The notes: a model not told the origin generated them from the sequence alone. A stretch of DNA of 64,000 nt from CAXXOK01 sp963674895 (GCA_963674895.2 CAXXCY010000003.1:186001-250000), one strand, 5' to 3'; counted from the stretch's first letter, positions 1 to 10,127 are shown. Made by a program: numbers and translations.

Positions 1-589
1 CGCCCCCGGTTACGGCATCGAAATCGTTGCGGAGCAGTCCACGTCCGATACCATGGCCGTAGACTTCTCCTCTCAGATGGCCACGATCGCGGCGACTGGC
101 GCGCAGGTGCTGTTTGCCCCGTATTATTACGACACGGTCGGCCCCAAGATCGTCCCGCAGGCCCGTGAAGCCGGTTTCGAAGGCGCCATCATCGGCGCGG
201 ACGGATTTGACGGCACACAGGACTACGCGGTCGGCGATCTGACTGCCTATCACGACGTGTACTTCACCAACCACTATTCTCCGGAAGATCCCTCCGAGAA
301 GGTGCAGACGTTCATCGCGAACTATACCAAGGCTTACGGCGCAGAGTCGCTCAACGCGCTGGCAGCCCTCGCGTATGACGCAATGTACATGGTCGCCCAG
401 GGCATCGAGACCGCGGGCTCCACGGACCGCACCGCGATCCGCGACGCGATGTCCGGCATGCACTATGTCGGCGTAACCGGCGACATGACGTTGGACGAGA
501 CCGGCACGCCCGCGAAGTCCGTGGCAATCCTGACCTTTGTGGAAAAGGACGGCAAGCTGGTGCAGAAGTTCGTGACCGCGCAGAAGTAA
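1..589 (+). CDS. livK: Branched-chain amino acid ABC transporter substrate-binding protein (3' part)
   Basis: The open frame enters at the left edge of the window (first full codon at base 2), so the signal peptide and N-terminal lobe are missing. The roughly 195 visible residues match the C-terminal part of the periplasmic-binding-protein type 1 fold of the LivJ/LivK family, with a region of the type ADGFDGTQDY and a C-terminal VEKDGKLVQKF strand. Such proteins capture leucine, isoleucine, valine or related amino acids outside the membrane and deliver them to the permease. The gene is followed by a strong stem-loop and then by livHMGF in the same direction. Substrate specificity cannot be read from the fragment. 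Confidence 0.9.
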   Translation, partial: APGYGIEIVAEQSTSDTMAVDFSSQMATIAATGAQVLFAPYYYDTVGPKIVPQAREAGFEGAIIGADGFDGTQDYAVGDLTAYHDVYFTNHYSPEDPSEKVQTFIANYTKAYGAESLNALAALAYDAMYMVAQGIETAGSTDRTAIRDAMSGMHYVGVTGDMTLDETGTPAKSVAILTFVEKDGKLVQKFVTAQK

Positions 590-611
590 CCGATAAAACA
601 ATTCACACTAT

Positions 612-647
612 TGCGTGCGAAAGCGCCCGGCGGCGCTTTCGCACGCA
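612..647 (+). promoter_or_regulatory. Intercistronic stem-loop between livK and livH
   Basis: A perfect 16-bp inverted repeat (TGCGTGCGAAAGCGCC and its complement) encloses a four-base CGGC loop. No T-run follows, so it is a poor full terminator. Strong hairpins after a binding-protein gene are known to protect the upstream mRNA from 3' exonucleases or to dampen read-through, giving more binding protein than permease. That role is inferred here from position. Confidence 0.75.
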
Positions 648-674
648 GTAATGCGTAGAAGGGCTTGATCACGG

Positions 675-1574
675 ATGACGGATTTTCTGCAGCAGGTCAT
701 CATAGGATTACGAATCGGCAGCGTGTATGCGCTGATCGCGCTTGGCTATACCATGGTTTACGGCATTATCCGCCTGATCAATTTCGCGCACGGCGAGTTT
801 ATTATGGTCGGCGGCTATTCTTTGTTTTTTACGATACCGATTCTGATCTCCTGGGGGCTTCCGGCCTGGATGGGCGTGTTTGTCGCCATTGTCATCTGCG
901 CGACGGTGGGCATTCTGGCCGAGCTTCTTGCGTACCGGCCGGTTCGCAAGAAGGGCAACCGTATGACCGCGCTGATTACGGCGATCGGCGTAAGCCTTTT
1001 GCTGCAAAACCTCGCGCAGGCCATTCCGGTCATCGGACCCAATCCCAAGGCGATCACACAGAACATTTTCGAATCCGGAACGGTTGATCTTTTGGGCGTC
1101 ACCACAAACCGCACCGCGATTTTCACGATTGTGATCGCGGCGTTTGTGATGGTGGGATTACAGTTGTTCATTCATAGAACCAAGCTGGGCCGCGCCATGC
1201 GCGCGGTGTCGGAAAACAAAGCGGCTTCAACGCTGGTTGGCATTAACGTCAACAAAACGATCGTCCTCACCTTTGCCATCGGCGCCGGGCTCGCGGCCGT
1301 CGGCGCGCTGATGTACTGCGCGCAATACCGCGCCGTGACGACGACCATGGGATCGCTTCTGGGCCTGAAGGCTTTTGTGGCGGCGGTTCTGGGCGGCATC
1401 GGGCTGATTCCGGGAGCCATGCTGGGCGGCATCCTCATCGGGTTGATCGAAGCGCTGGTGACGGCATATATCAGTTCGTCGCTTGCCAATGCCCTTGTGT
1501 TCGTGGTACTCATCATCGTGCTGCTGGTGAAGCCGGCGGGCATCATGGGCAAGAATGTAGGTGAAAAAGTATGA
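675..1574 (+). CDS. livH: Branched-chain amino acid ABC transporter permease LivH
   Basis: This 299-residue, very hydrophobic protein has the LivH family hallmarks: an N-terminal GLRIGSVYALIALGYTMVYG segment, a NFAHGEF motif after the first helices, and a cytoplasmic loop of the type TKLGRAMRAVSEN that contacts the ATPase. About eight transmembrane helices are expected. It forms the membrane channel with LivM. The stop overlaps the start of livM by four bases (ATGA), which indicates translational coupling. Length and order are normal for the family. Confidence 0.95.
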   Translation: MTDFLQQVIIGLRIGSVYALIALGYTMVYGIIRLINFAHGEFIMVGGYSLFFTIPILISWGLPAWMGVFVAIVICATVGILAELLAYRPVRKKGNRMTALITAIGVSLLLQNLAQAIPVIGPNPKAITQNIFESGTVDLLGVTTNRTAIFTIVIAAFVMVGLQLFIHRTKLGRAMRAVSENKAASTLVGINVNKTIVLTFAIGAGLAAVGALMYCAQYRAVTTTMGSLLGLKAFVAAVLGGIGLIPGAMLGGILIGLIEALVTAYISSSLANALVFVVLIIVLLVKPAGIMGKNVGEKV

Positions 1575-2698
1575 CGGACTTGCGGAAAAAAAGCGTCAGG
1601 GGCGTTATCACCAATACAATAGTGATCGTCCTGATGATTCTTGTTGTCTTCATTCTCTCGGTTACGATGAGCGATAACGATTACAGACGGAAGCTCGTGC
1701 CGATACTCTGGCACTTGTGCATATTTATTTTACTGGGCACCTCATTGAACCTCACCATGGGTTTCCTGGGCGAGCTGGCGCTGGGACACATGGGGTTCAT
1801 GGGAATCGGCGCATATACCGCGGCGCTTACCTCGCTGGCGCTGGAACGCGCCGGATTGTTTACGGCCAACACCGCCCCGCCGTTGCAGCTGATCGGCGTC
1901 ATGCTTGGCTGCTGCCTGCTCGGTGCGCTGCTGGCGGCGATATGCAGCCTGTTGCTGGGCATACCCGCGCTGCGGCTGCGCGGCGACTATCTTGCGATCG
2001 TGACGCTCGGCTTCGGTTTGATTATTGAAAACGTGATCGCGAACCTGCCGTTTGCCGGCGCCGCCGGATTGGCGGAAGGCACGGCGAGTTCCGCGCTATA
2101 TAAGACCGGGCTTGGAATCAAGTCCTCGCTGCAGGCGCAGTACGTCTATTTCCCAATCATTCTGACCATAATCTGCGTAGCGTTTATGTTTATGTTCATT
2201 ACGTCCAAATACGGCCGCGCGATCAAATCCATCCGGGAGGACCAGATCGCGGCGAACGCATCCGGCGTGAACGCGACGTATTACAAAATCCTGACGTTCA
2301 CCATCTCCGCCTTCTTTGCGGGGCTTGCGGGCGGGCTGTACGCCATCTGCACGTCCACGCTGACAACCGCATCCTTCACGTTCGCGAGTTCGTCAATCTG
2401 GAATTCCACCTTCATTGTGGTGCTGGTGGTGCTGGGCGGCATGGGGTCTCTTACGGGCTCGATCGTAGCAGCCGTCGCGATGTATATGCTCAACTACGAG
2501 ATCAAAAACGGCGCATGGGTGGCGGCGATGCCGCAATTCCTGCAAAGCCTGTTCGCGTTCCCGATGCTGATCTACGCGCTGGTGCTGACGGCGGTCATTA
2601 TGTTCAAACCTTTCGGCGTAATGGGAACGTACGAGTTTTCACTGCGCAGGCTCATCTTTAAAAGAAGCGAGCAGGCGATGGGAGGCGATGCGAAATGA
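1571..2698 (+). CDS. livM: Branched-chain amino acid ABC transporter permease LivM
   Basis: This 375-residue membrane protein is the second permease of the Liv system. It carries the typical NLTMGFLGELALGHMGFMG segment, the RLRGDYLAIVTLGFG motif and the YGRAIKSIREDQIAA coupling loop that docks on LivG/LivF. Several strongly hydrophobic helices are present. It overlaps livH and livG by four bases on each side, so the permeases and ATPase are translated as one coupled block. The C-terminal tail past the last helix is short and basic. Confidence 0.95.
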   Translation: MTDLRKKSVRGVITNTIVIVLMILVVFILSVTMSDNDYRRKLVPILWHLCIFILLGTSLNLTMGFLGELALGHMGFMGIGAYTAALTSLALERAGLFTANTAPPLQLIGVMLGCCLLGALLAAICSLLLGIPALRLRGDYLAIVTLGFGLIIENVIANLPFAGAAGLAEGTASSALYKTGLGIKSSLQAQYVYFPIILTIICVAFMFMFITSKYGRAIKSIREDQIAANASGVNATYYKILTFTISAFFAGLAGGLYAICTSTLTTASFTFASSSIWNSTFIVVLVVLGGMGSLTGSIVAAVAMYMLNYEIKNGAWVAAMPQFLQSLFAFPMLIYALVLTAVIMFKPFGVMGTYEFSLRRLIFKRSEQAMGGDAK

Positions 2699-3483
2699 GC
2701 GAGAACGCCGTGATTTTAAAAACGGAAAAACTCGGCATGGCCTTCGGCGGTTTGAAAGCCGTGAACGATTTCAACATCGAGATTTGCCAGGGAGAGCTCG
2801 TCGGGCTGATCGGGCCCAACGGCTCGGGGAAAACGACGGTATTCAACATGCTGACGGGCGTATACGTACCCACGGAAGGCGAAGTCTATTTGATGGGCAA
2901 GCGCATCACGGGGATGAAAACCCACCGTATCGTGGCGCAGGGAGTTGCCCGCACCTTCCAGAACATCAGGCTGTTCGGTGAAATGACGGTGCTTGAAAAC
3001 GTCAAGATCTCGTTTACCAAGGATATCAAGTACAATTTGCTGGATACGATGTTGCGCACGCCCAGATACTTCCGCATCGAGCAGGAGATCGAAGATAAGG
3101 CGATGGAATGCCTGAAAATCGTACACCTTGCGGACAAGGCAAGCTTCAAGGCGAAGAGCCTGCCGTACGGCCAGCAGAGGAAACTGGAAATCGCCAGGGC
3201 GCTGGCGACGGATATGAAGCTGCTGCTGCTGGACGAGCCCGCCGCCGGTATGAACCCGACGGAAACCACGGAGCTGACCGGCTGTATCGACGATATCCGG
3301 AAAAGGTTCAATATCGCCATTCTGCTCATCGAACACGACATGAGCCTGGTGATGAGAATATGCGAGCGCATTCAGGTTATCAACTTCGGCAATACGATTG
3401 CGCACGGCTATCCCAACGAGATCGCCCACAATCCCGACGTAATCGAAGCGTATCTCGGAGAGGAGTCTGCAGAGAATGCTTAA
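2695..3483 (+). CDS. livG: Branched-chain amino acid ABC transporter ATP-binding protein LivG
   Basis: A 262-residue ABC ATPase with Walker A GPNGSGKTT (about residues 41-49), a Q-loop in the family motif ARTFQNIRLF, and Walker B LLLLDEPAAGMNPTE. The insert between Q-loop and signature region is typical of LivG. The signature is LPYGQQRKLEIARAL, a diverged LSGGQ that is normal for LivG. The C-terminal extension ends in the usual IEAYLGEE motif. It pairs with LivF to energise import. The start overlaps livM by four bases and the end overlaps livF by eight. Confidence 0.96.
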   Translation: MSENAVILKTEKLGMAFGGLKAVNDFNIEICQGELVGLIGPNGSGKTTVFNMLTGVYVPTEGEVYLMGKRITGMKTHRIVAQGVARTFQNIRLFGEMTVLENVKISFTKDIKYNLLDTMLRTPRYFRIEQEIEDKAMECLKIVHLADKASFKAKSLPYGQQRKLEIARALATDMKLLLLDEPAAGMNPTETTELTGCIDDIRKRFNIAILLIEHDMSLVMRICERIQVINFGNTIAHGYPNEIAHNPDVIEAYLGEESAENA

Positions 3484-4180
3484 AATCAAGGATTTGGTTG
3501 TATCATACGGCGCAATCCAGGCGCTGCGGGGCATATCTCTGGAAGTGAACGCGGGCGAGATCGTCTCGCTGATCGGGGCCAACGGCGCGGGGAAAACCAC
3601 CACGCTGCACTCGATCACCGGACTGATCCCGATCAAGTCGGGGAAGGTGCAGTATCTGGACAAGGACCTGCGCAAGGTAAACGCGAGCGATATCGTCACG
3701 CTCGGACTGGCGCACGTGCCGGAAGGCCGCCAGGTGTTTACCCGCATGAGCGTCATGGAAAACCTGCTGATGGGAGCCTATTCGCGCAAGGACCACGCCG
3801 CGATCATGAAAGACCTGAAAATGGTATACGGGCACTTTCCGCGGCTTGAGGAACGCGCCAAGCAGATCGCCGGAACGCTGTCGGGCGGCGAACAGCAGAT
3901 GCTTGCCATGGGCAGGGCGATGATGTCCGCGCCGAAGCTGATCGTGATGGACGAGCCCTCCATGGGCCTGTCGCCGATCCTCGTCAAAGAGGTGTTCTCC
4001 ATCATCCAGGAGATGCACAAGGAAGGGATTACGATTTTGCTGGTGGAGCAGAACGCGAAAATGGCGCTGTCCATCGCGGACCGCGCCTATGTGCTGGAGA
4101 ACGGGAAGATCGCGATGTCGGGAACCGCACACGAGTTGCTGGACGACGAAAACGTCCGCCGGGCCTATCTGGGGGCCTAA
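3476..4180 (+). CDS. livF: Branched-chain amino acid ABC transporter ATP-binding protein LivF
   Basis: A 234-residue ABC ATPase with Walker A GANGAGKTTT, the LivF motif HVPEGRQVFTRMSV, signature LSGGEQQMLAMGRA and Walker B LIVMDEPSMGLSP. The C-terminus ends in a YLGA motif common to the family. It is the last gene of the liv operon and faces mutY tail to tail, with only 12 bases between the stop codons. No clear terminator hairpin is visible in that gap, so transcripts may run into the antisense of mutY. Confidence 0.96.
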   Translation: MLKIKDLVVSYGAIQALRGISLEVNAGEIVSLIGANGAGKTTTLHSITGLIPIKSGKVQYLDKDLRKVNASDIVTLGLAHVPEGRQVFTRMSVMENLLMGAYSRKDHAAIMKDLKMVYGHFPRLEERAKQIAGTLSGGEQQMLAMGRAMMSAPKLIVMDEPSMGLSPILVKEVFSIIQEMHKEGITILLVEQNAKMALSIADRAYVLENGKIAMSGTAHELLDDENVRRAYLGA

Positions 4181-4192
4181 ACGCAGACCTTA

Positions 4193-5251
4193 CTATATCA
4201 ATTCAAGCGCTGCCTGCTTGGCCGCCTTCATGGCGGTGGGAAGGGGCAGCGCTTTCAATTGCGCGGAATCGGCCAGCAGCGCGTCATGCTCGTGCAAAAA
4301 AGCCGGCGAGGGTTTCTCGGTCATCCGAAAGTGCAGGAGGTCCATCTCCCATACACGGTGCGTGAACACGTGGCGCGCGCTGCCCATGGCTGCGATCAGG
4401 CGAAGGCTCAGCCCGCGCTGCGCCCAGTAGGCCGCGGCGTCCTGCGCGGCGGCGGCGTCCTCGGCGAGCCCGAATACGTACAGGCCGTGCAGCAGCCGTT
4501 CCCTGCGCCTGAACAGCAGGATTTTATTCTCATAGGTCATCAGGCATACCGCAAGCTGAACCGCCGTCGGCGGCTTTTTGGGGTCGAGCACCGGCAGGCT
4601 GTCCGCATCGCCTGCGGCGAAGGCGTCGCAGCATGCTGTGAGGGGGCAGTTGTCGCAGCGCGGCGCGCGCGGGATGCAGACCGTCGCGCCCAGTTCCATC
4701 AGCGCCTGGTTGAACGAGGAAGCCTGCCCTTCCGGTATCGCCTCCGTCAGCGTTTGGCGGATGCCGCGCAGCGCGGAGGGCCGGTTCACGTTTTCCCGTA
4801 TCCCGAATAGCCGGGAGGCGACGCGCTTCACGTTGCCGTCGATGGCGGGCGCCGCTTCGCCGAAGGCGATGCTTGCGATGGCGCCGGCGGTATAGTCACC
4901 GATTCCCGGCAGCTTCCGCAGTTCCCCGTAGGTGACGGGGAACGCTCCGGAAAGCGACGACGCGACCTGTTTCGCGGCGCTGTGCAGGTTGCGCGCGCGG
5001 CTGTAATACCCAAGGCCTTCCCATGCCTTCAGCACGGTTTCCTGCGGCGCTTCCGCCAGTGCGGATACCGTTGGGAACGCCTGTAAAAACCTTTGATAAT
5101 AGCCGATCACAGCCTCGACGCGCGTTTGCTGGAGCATGATTTCGGAAATCCATACGGCATAGGGATCGCGGGTGCGGCGCCAGGGCAGGTCGCGCTTCGT
5201 CTGCGCATACCAGCCGATCAACCTGGGAACCCACTCGTTGTGCGGAGTCAA
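4193..5251 (-). CDS. mutY: A/G-specific adenine DNA glycosylase MutY
   Basis: MutY removes adenine mispaired with 8-oxoguanine or guanine in base-excision repair. The protein shows the family motif SEIMLQQTRVEAV with the catalytic Glu, a helix-hairpin-helix region LPGIGDYTAGAIAS, the catalytic Asp in AIDGNVKRV, and a [4Fe-4S] cluster loop with spacing C-x6-C-x2-C-x5-C (CIPRAPRCDNCPLTACC). The C-terminal NUDIX-like domain recognises 8-oxoG. An ATG at 5260 directly abuts AAGGAG, leaving no spacer, so I prefer the TTG at 5251, which sits nine bases from it. The frame stays open to 5314. Divergent from groES. Confidence 0.93.
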   Translation of the reverse strand: MTPHNEWVPRLIGWYAQTKRDLPWRRTRDPYAVWISEIMLQQTRVEAVIGYYQRFLQAFPTVSALAEAPQETVLKAWEGLGYYSRARNLHSAAKQVASSLSGAFPVTYGELRKLPGIGDYTAGAIASIAFGEAAPAIDGNVKRVASRLFGIRENVNRPSALRGIRQTLTEAIPEGQASSFNQALMELGATVCIPRAPRCDNCPLTACCDAFAAGDADSLPVLDPKKPPTAVQLAVCLMTYENKILLFRRRERLLHGLYVFGLAEDAAAAQDAAAYWAQRGLSLRLIAAMGSARHVFTHRVWEMDLLHFRMTEKPSPAFLHEHDALLADSAQLKALPLPTAMKAAKQAALELI

Positions 5252-5396
5252 ACCGTTCATCTCCTTACGCTTAAGGGACGGCGTTTGCGTATCCCTTCTT
5301 CGGAATTGTACCATGAAACGAAACGGCCCGTCCGGCGCCCGACTATCTTATTCATTTTGCACAAAAACGCGATCATAATTTTGAATTGTTTAACGG

Positions 5397-5425
5397 TTGC
5401 GTAATTGCCGTAAATGGCGTAAACT
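5397..5425 (+). promoter_or_regulatory. Predicted sigma-A promoter of groES-groEL
   Basis: A -35 box TTGCGT (5397-5402) and a -10 box TAAACT (5420-5425) are separated by 17 bases. The predicted transcript start falls at about 5432, immediately in front of the CIRCE repeat. This is the expected geometry for HrcA control. Confidence 0.6.
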
Positions 5426-5435
5426 AACAGTGCTG

Positions 5436-5462
5436 TTAGCACTCGTTCTAGTTGAGTGCTAA
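5436..5462 (+). promoter_or_regulatory. CIRCE operator (HrcA binding site)
   Basis: The sequence is a perfect CIRCE element: TTAGCACTC, nine bases, GAGTGCTAA. In Bacillota the HrcA repressor binds this inverted repeat to hold down the groE operon until heat shock titrates GroEL. It lies 37 bases upstream of the groES start, between the promoter and the ribosome-binding site. hrcA itself is not in the window. Confidence 0.97.
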
Positions 5463-5499
5463 CAACGACCGTAAAGACTATAGATAGGGAGGCACTATC

Positions 5500-5784
5500 A
5501 TGAAGGTAAAACCCTTGGGCGACCGTGTCGTCATCAAGAACCTTGAAATGGAAGAAACCACCAAAGGCGGCATTCTTTTAACCAGCTCAGCCAAGGAGAA
5601 GCCCCAGATGGCCGAGGTGATTGCCGTAGGTCCCGGCGGTTTGGTGGACGGCAAAGAAGTGAAGATGATCGTCCAGCCCGGACAGAAGGTCATCTACTCC
5701 AAGTACGCCGGCACCGAAGTAAAGCTGGACGACGATGAGATCATCATCGTACGCCAGAGCGACATTCTGGCAACCGTGGAATAA
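5500..5784 (+). CDS. groES: Co-chaperonin GroES (Hsp10)
   Basis: A 94-residue protein of normal length that caps the GroEL barrel. It starts with the family motif MKVKPLGDRVVIKN. The mobile loop (about residues 17-32, EETTKGGILLTSSAKEKP) that binds GroEL is intact, and so is the KVIYSKYAGTEVKLDD segment near the C-terminus. An AGGGAGG ribosome-binding site precedes the ATG. It is the first gene of the CIRCE-controlled operon, with groEL 32 bases downstream. Confidence 0.98.
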   Translation: MKVKPLGDRVVIKNLEMEETTKGGILLTSSAKEKPQMAEVIAVGPGGLVDGKEVKMIVQPGQKVIYSKYAGTEVKLDDDEIIIVRQSDILATVE

Positions 5785-5816
5785 CGCGGCAAGGAATATA
5801 GAGGAGGAAAACAACA

Positions 5817-7454
<1,638 letters not shown>

Positions 7455-7622
7455 GTTAGGCAAACTCTGCTTAAATCCCGCACGCGCTGGCGACCGTATT
7501 TCCGCCATCTTGGGCCTGCGAAACCTTCGACGTAGCGCTGCTACTACTTCAGGTTTCGCAAACCCAACCTGACAGAAATCAGATTCGCTATCACGCACGG
7601 TCTTTAATCATCGTTTACCTAG
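7455..7622 (+). repeat. Dispersed palindromic repeat, copy A (full length)
   Basis: The element starts at the base after the groEL stop codon and ends near TCATCGTTTACCT. It aligns over about 165 bases with copy B at 51729-51890, including an identical core ACCTTCGACGTAGCGCTGCTACTACTTC read in two parts. The ends form an imperfect inverted repeat (GGCAAAC at the left, GTTTACC at the right). The centre contains GTAGC-GCT-GCTAC flanked by CGAAACC and GGTTTCG arms. No protein is encoded on the plus strand. Shortened relatives are at 21325 and 35383. Confidence 0.8.
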
Positions 7623-7643
7623 GGTAGATTAAAGCCAAGTAAT

Positions 7644-7673
7644 AAGACCGGGACGAGAGTTCCGGTCTTTTTT
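7644..7673 (+). terminator. Rho-independent terminator of groES-groEL
   Basis: The stem AAGACCGG/CCGGTCTT closes a ten-base interval and is followed by a run of T ending at 7673. It lies downstream of the repeat copy that follows groEL. Confidence 0.85.
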
Positions 7674-7741
7674 GTAATTCTGGGAGGGAATTCTAACCAT
7701 GGGAAGAATATGGTTTAAATTAATCTGAAGGACATATGGCG

Positions 7742-8725
7742 ATGATAAGCAATACCAAAGTACAACTGGAACCGCAGGCTGTTTCCGCGCTATGCGCATC
7801 GGCGGGCTTTCATGCGATTCAAAATATCAAACCCCTGGGCGCGGGGGAATTCAACGCCGTGTACGCCTTTGATTCGGGCGGGAAGGAATATGCGCTGAAA
7901 ATCGCGCCGGACGGGCGGACGCCGGTGATGACCTATGAAAGGAACATGATGCGTTCCGAGGTTTTCTGGTACGAACAATTGCGGGCACATACGGATATTT
8001 CAACGCCGGAGATTGTCCATACGGATTTCACGCGGGAACTGCTGCCGTCGGATTTCTTTATCATGGAGCGAATCCCCGGCAGGCAGATGAACGAGATGAA
8101 CTTCACGCCGGAGGAGAGAGCGCGCGCCGCGGCGCAGCTGCCGGAGATCGCGGCGAAGATACACCGGATTTCGCACGAGGGGTTCGGGTATCCGCAATGC
8201 GGGTTCTTCGGTACCTGGCCCGAGGCGCTGTACGCGATGACCGAAGCGATGGTTGCGGACGCCGCCGCCAAAGGGCAAACCTGCGAAAATGGGGGAAGGA
8301 CGCTTGCGTACATCCGGAAACATGCGTCCTTTCTGGAGCGTGCCGAGTGCCGCATGGTGAATTTCGACCTGTGGGAAGCCAATATCCTTTGCGAACGGAC
8401 AGGGGAAGGCATCCGGTACGCGATGATCGATCCCGAGCGCGGGTACTGGGGAGATCCGGTGATGGATTTCATCTGCTTTGAGTTCGGGAAGCCGCTGCGG
8501 GAGAAAACGGCGAGCCTGCAGGCCTATAACAGTCTGGCCCGGCTGCCGTTGGCGGCGGACCGCGAAACGGAGATCCGCTTCGCGTTCGCGCAGGCGTATC
8601 TGGGTATCGTCATGGAGGTGGAGCGCTACTATCGCTATGTACCGGGGGACGAAGGCTGGACGCGCAACGACAGGGTATGCGAAACGCTTTTTGCGGGCGC
8701 GTTCGGCTGCCTGGAGGCAATATAG
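7742..8725 (+). CDS. Aminoglycoside phosphotransferase (APH)-family kinase, substrate unknown
   Basis: About 327 residues with the bilobal APH/choline-kinase fold: an N-lobe with PLGAGEFNAVYAF and the ATP-contacting lysine in YALKIAP, a C-lobe catalytic loop NFDLWEANIL, and the metal-binding IDPERGYWGDPVMDF. The usual catalytic-loop HGD is NFD here; the Asp and the downstream Asn are kept, so activity is possible. The family phosphorylates small hydroxylated molecules such as sugars, homoserine or aminoglycosides, so drug resistance should not be assumed. The ATG at 7742 is nine bases from GAAGGA; the ATG at 7736 is only three bases from it. The gene stands alone between groEL and the TRAP operon. 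Confidence 0.8.
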   Translation: MISNTKVQLEPQAVSALCASAGFHAIQNIKPLGAGEFNAVYAFDSGGKEYALKIAPDGRTPVMTYERNMMRSEVFWYEQLRAHTDISTPEIVHTDFTRELLPSDFFIMERIPGRQMNEMNFTPEERARAAAQLPEIAAKIHRISHEGFGYPQCGFFGTWPEALYAMTEAMVADAAAKGQTCENGGRTLAYIRKHASFLERAECRMVNFDLWEANILCERTGEGIRYAMIDPERGYWGDPVMDFICFEFGKPLREKTASLQAYNSLARLPLAADRETEIRFAFAQAYLGIVMEVERYYRYVPGDEGWTRNDRVCETLFAGAFGCLEAI

Positions 8726-8787
8726 CCGCTGCGGCGGATGGATACCGGAACCGGAAGGCGGAATGATCCTGCATTGCGAATTTCCGG

Positions 8788-8817
8788 TTGACAAATCCAT
8801 GATTTTCCTATTATACT
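8788..8817 (+). promoter_or_regulatory. Predicted sigma-A promoter of the TRAP operon
   Basis: A consensus -35 box TTGACA (8788-8793) is followed after 18 bases by TATACT (8812-8817). The predicted start leaves a leader of about 155 bases before dctP. The leader contains short inverted repeats such as AGTCT-TTTGC-AGACT near 8936-8950, but I could not match it to a known riboswitch. Confidence 0.7.
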
Positions 8818-8981
8818 GAATATGCAGTTTGCTAACCGCAGTCGATTCGGATAGTAATGTAGAAAAGTAACTGGTTGCAATGTAGCACGGTAGGATAGTA
8901 GGGCAAAGACGAATGGAGAGCACTTCTCTTTTGTGAGTCTTTTGCAGACTATCTGCGACGAACGAAAAGGAGTGTATTTTT

Positions 8982-10043
8982 GTGTTCAAAAATGCCACAA
9001 AATCCCTTGCCACGATCCTCTCTCTTGTTCTTCTCTGCACCCTGGTTCTCGTTCCTTTTTCTCAGGCGGCATCAGGCGAAACGGCAAAAACGTATCAATT
9101 CAACCTTGCTCATTTCTTCCCGGGCACACATCCTGCGGAAACCGCATTGATTCAGGGCTGGATCAAGGCGGTGGATGAAGCGACCGACGGTCAGGTCAAA
9201 ATCACGAGCTATCCCGGCGAAACGCTGCTGAAAGCGGCGGATATCTATAACGGCGTGGTCCAGGGCATCGCGGATATCGGGTTATCGTGCTTCGCTTATA
9301 CAAGAGGCCGTTTCCCCGTTCTGGAAGCCTTTGAGCTGCCGGGCATTATCTACGCGAATTCAAAGTCCGCCAGCATGGTTGCGTGGGAAGGCATCACAAC
9401 GCTCAATCCCCCGGAAGTCCAGGATACGCATCTTATGATGGTCATCGCCACCGGCCCGGGCGACTTGTTCACCAAAACTCCTGTCCGTACGCTTGAGGAT
9501 TTGAAGGGAATGGAAATCAGAGCCACAGGCTTAAGCGCAACGACGATTTCTCTTCTTGGCGGAACACCGGTCGCCATGTCCCAGGCGGAAACATATGAAG
9601 CGCTTCAGAAAGGCGTTGTGAAGGGAAATCTTTCTCCCGTTGAAGTGCTCAAGGGCTGGAAGCACGCGGAAGTGACAAAGTATATTACCTTGACGCCCTT
9701 TCTATACAATACGCTTTTCTTTGTCACCTTCAATCAGGATAAGTGGAACTCTATGCCGCAGGACCTTCAGGACAAAGTGACCGCGGCAACGGCAAAATTC
9801 CACGAGGAAGTCGGCATCGGGCTGTGGGATGCGCAGAACGCGCCCGCGATGGACTATGCCGTCAATGAAATGAAGATGGAAGTCATTACGCTTTCAGATG
9901 AAGAAGCGGCGATTTGGATCGATAAAGTCAAACCCCTGCAGGAGGAGTACACAAAGAATGTCGCGGGTTTGACGGACCGTGACGTCATAAGCTATATCAA
10001 TGAACTTGCCCAGAAGTACAATCTGGAGTATGCCGGCGATTGA
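8982..10043 (+). CDS. dctP: TRAP transporter substrate-binding protein DctP
   Basis: A 353-residue extracytoplasmic solute receptor of the DctP family. It has a signal peptide (hydrophobic residues about 10-27, ending in FSQAASG). The mature part begins with the family motif YQFNLAHFFPGTHP. The ligand-binding arginine region LKGMEIRATG is present; this Arg usually clamps the carboxylate of an organic acid. The GTG start has AAAAGGAG nine bases upstream. With DctQ and DctM it forms a cation-driven importer for an organic acid. The exact substrate cannot be predicted from sequence alone. Confidence 0.92.
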   Translation: MFKNATKSLATILSLVLLCTLVLVPFSQAASGETAKTYQFNLAHFFPGTHPAETALIQGWIKAVDEATDGQVKITSYPGETLLKAADIYNGVVQGIADIGLSCFAYTRGRFPVLEAFELPGIIYANSKSASMVAWEGITTLNPPEVQDTHLMMVIATGPGDLFTKTPVRTLEDLKGMEIRATGLSATTISLLGGTPVAMSQAETYEALQKGVVKGNLSPVEVLKGWKHAEVTKYITLTPFLYNTLFFVTFNQDKWNSMPQDLQDKVTAATAKFHEEVGIGLWDAQNAPAMDYAVNEMKMEVITLSDEEAAIWIDKVKPLQEEYTKNVAGLTDRDVISYINELAQKYNLEYAGD

Positions 10044-10127
10044 TAAAGACCGTTGCGTTTACGCGTTGGCATGTTCTCCCTGTGCCGCTGGCTGTTGATG
10101 CTGAATCAGGCAAATAGCACACATCAT

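Noticed and set aside
7742..8725. Calling the APH-like gene an aminoglycoside-resistance gene
   Set aside because: The family is broad, the catalytic loop is atypical and there is no mobile-element context.
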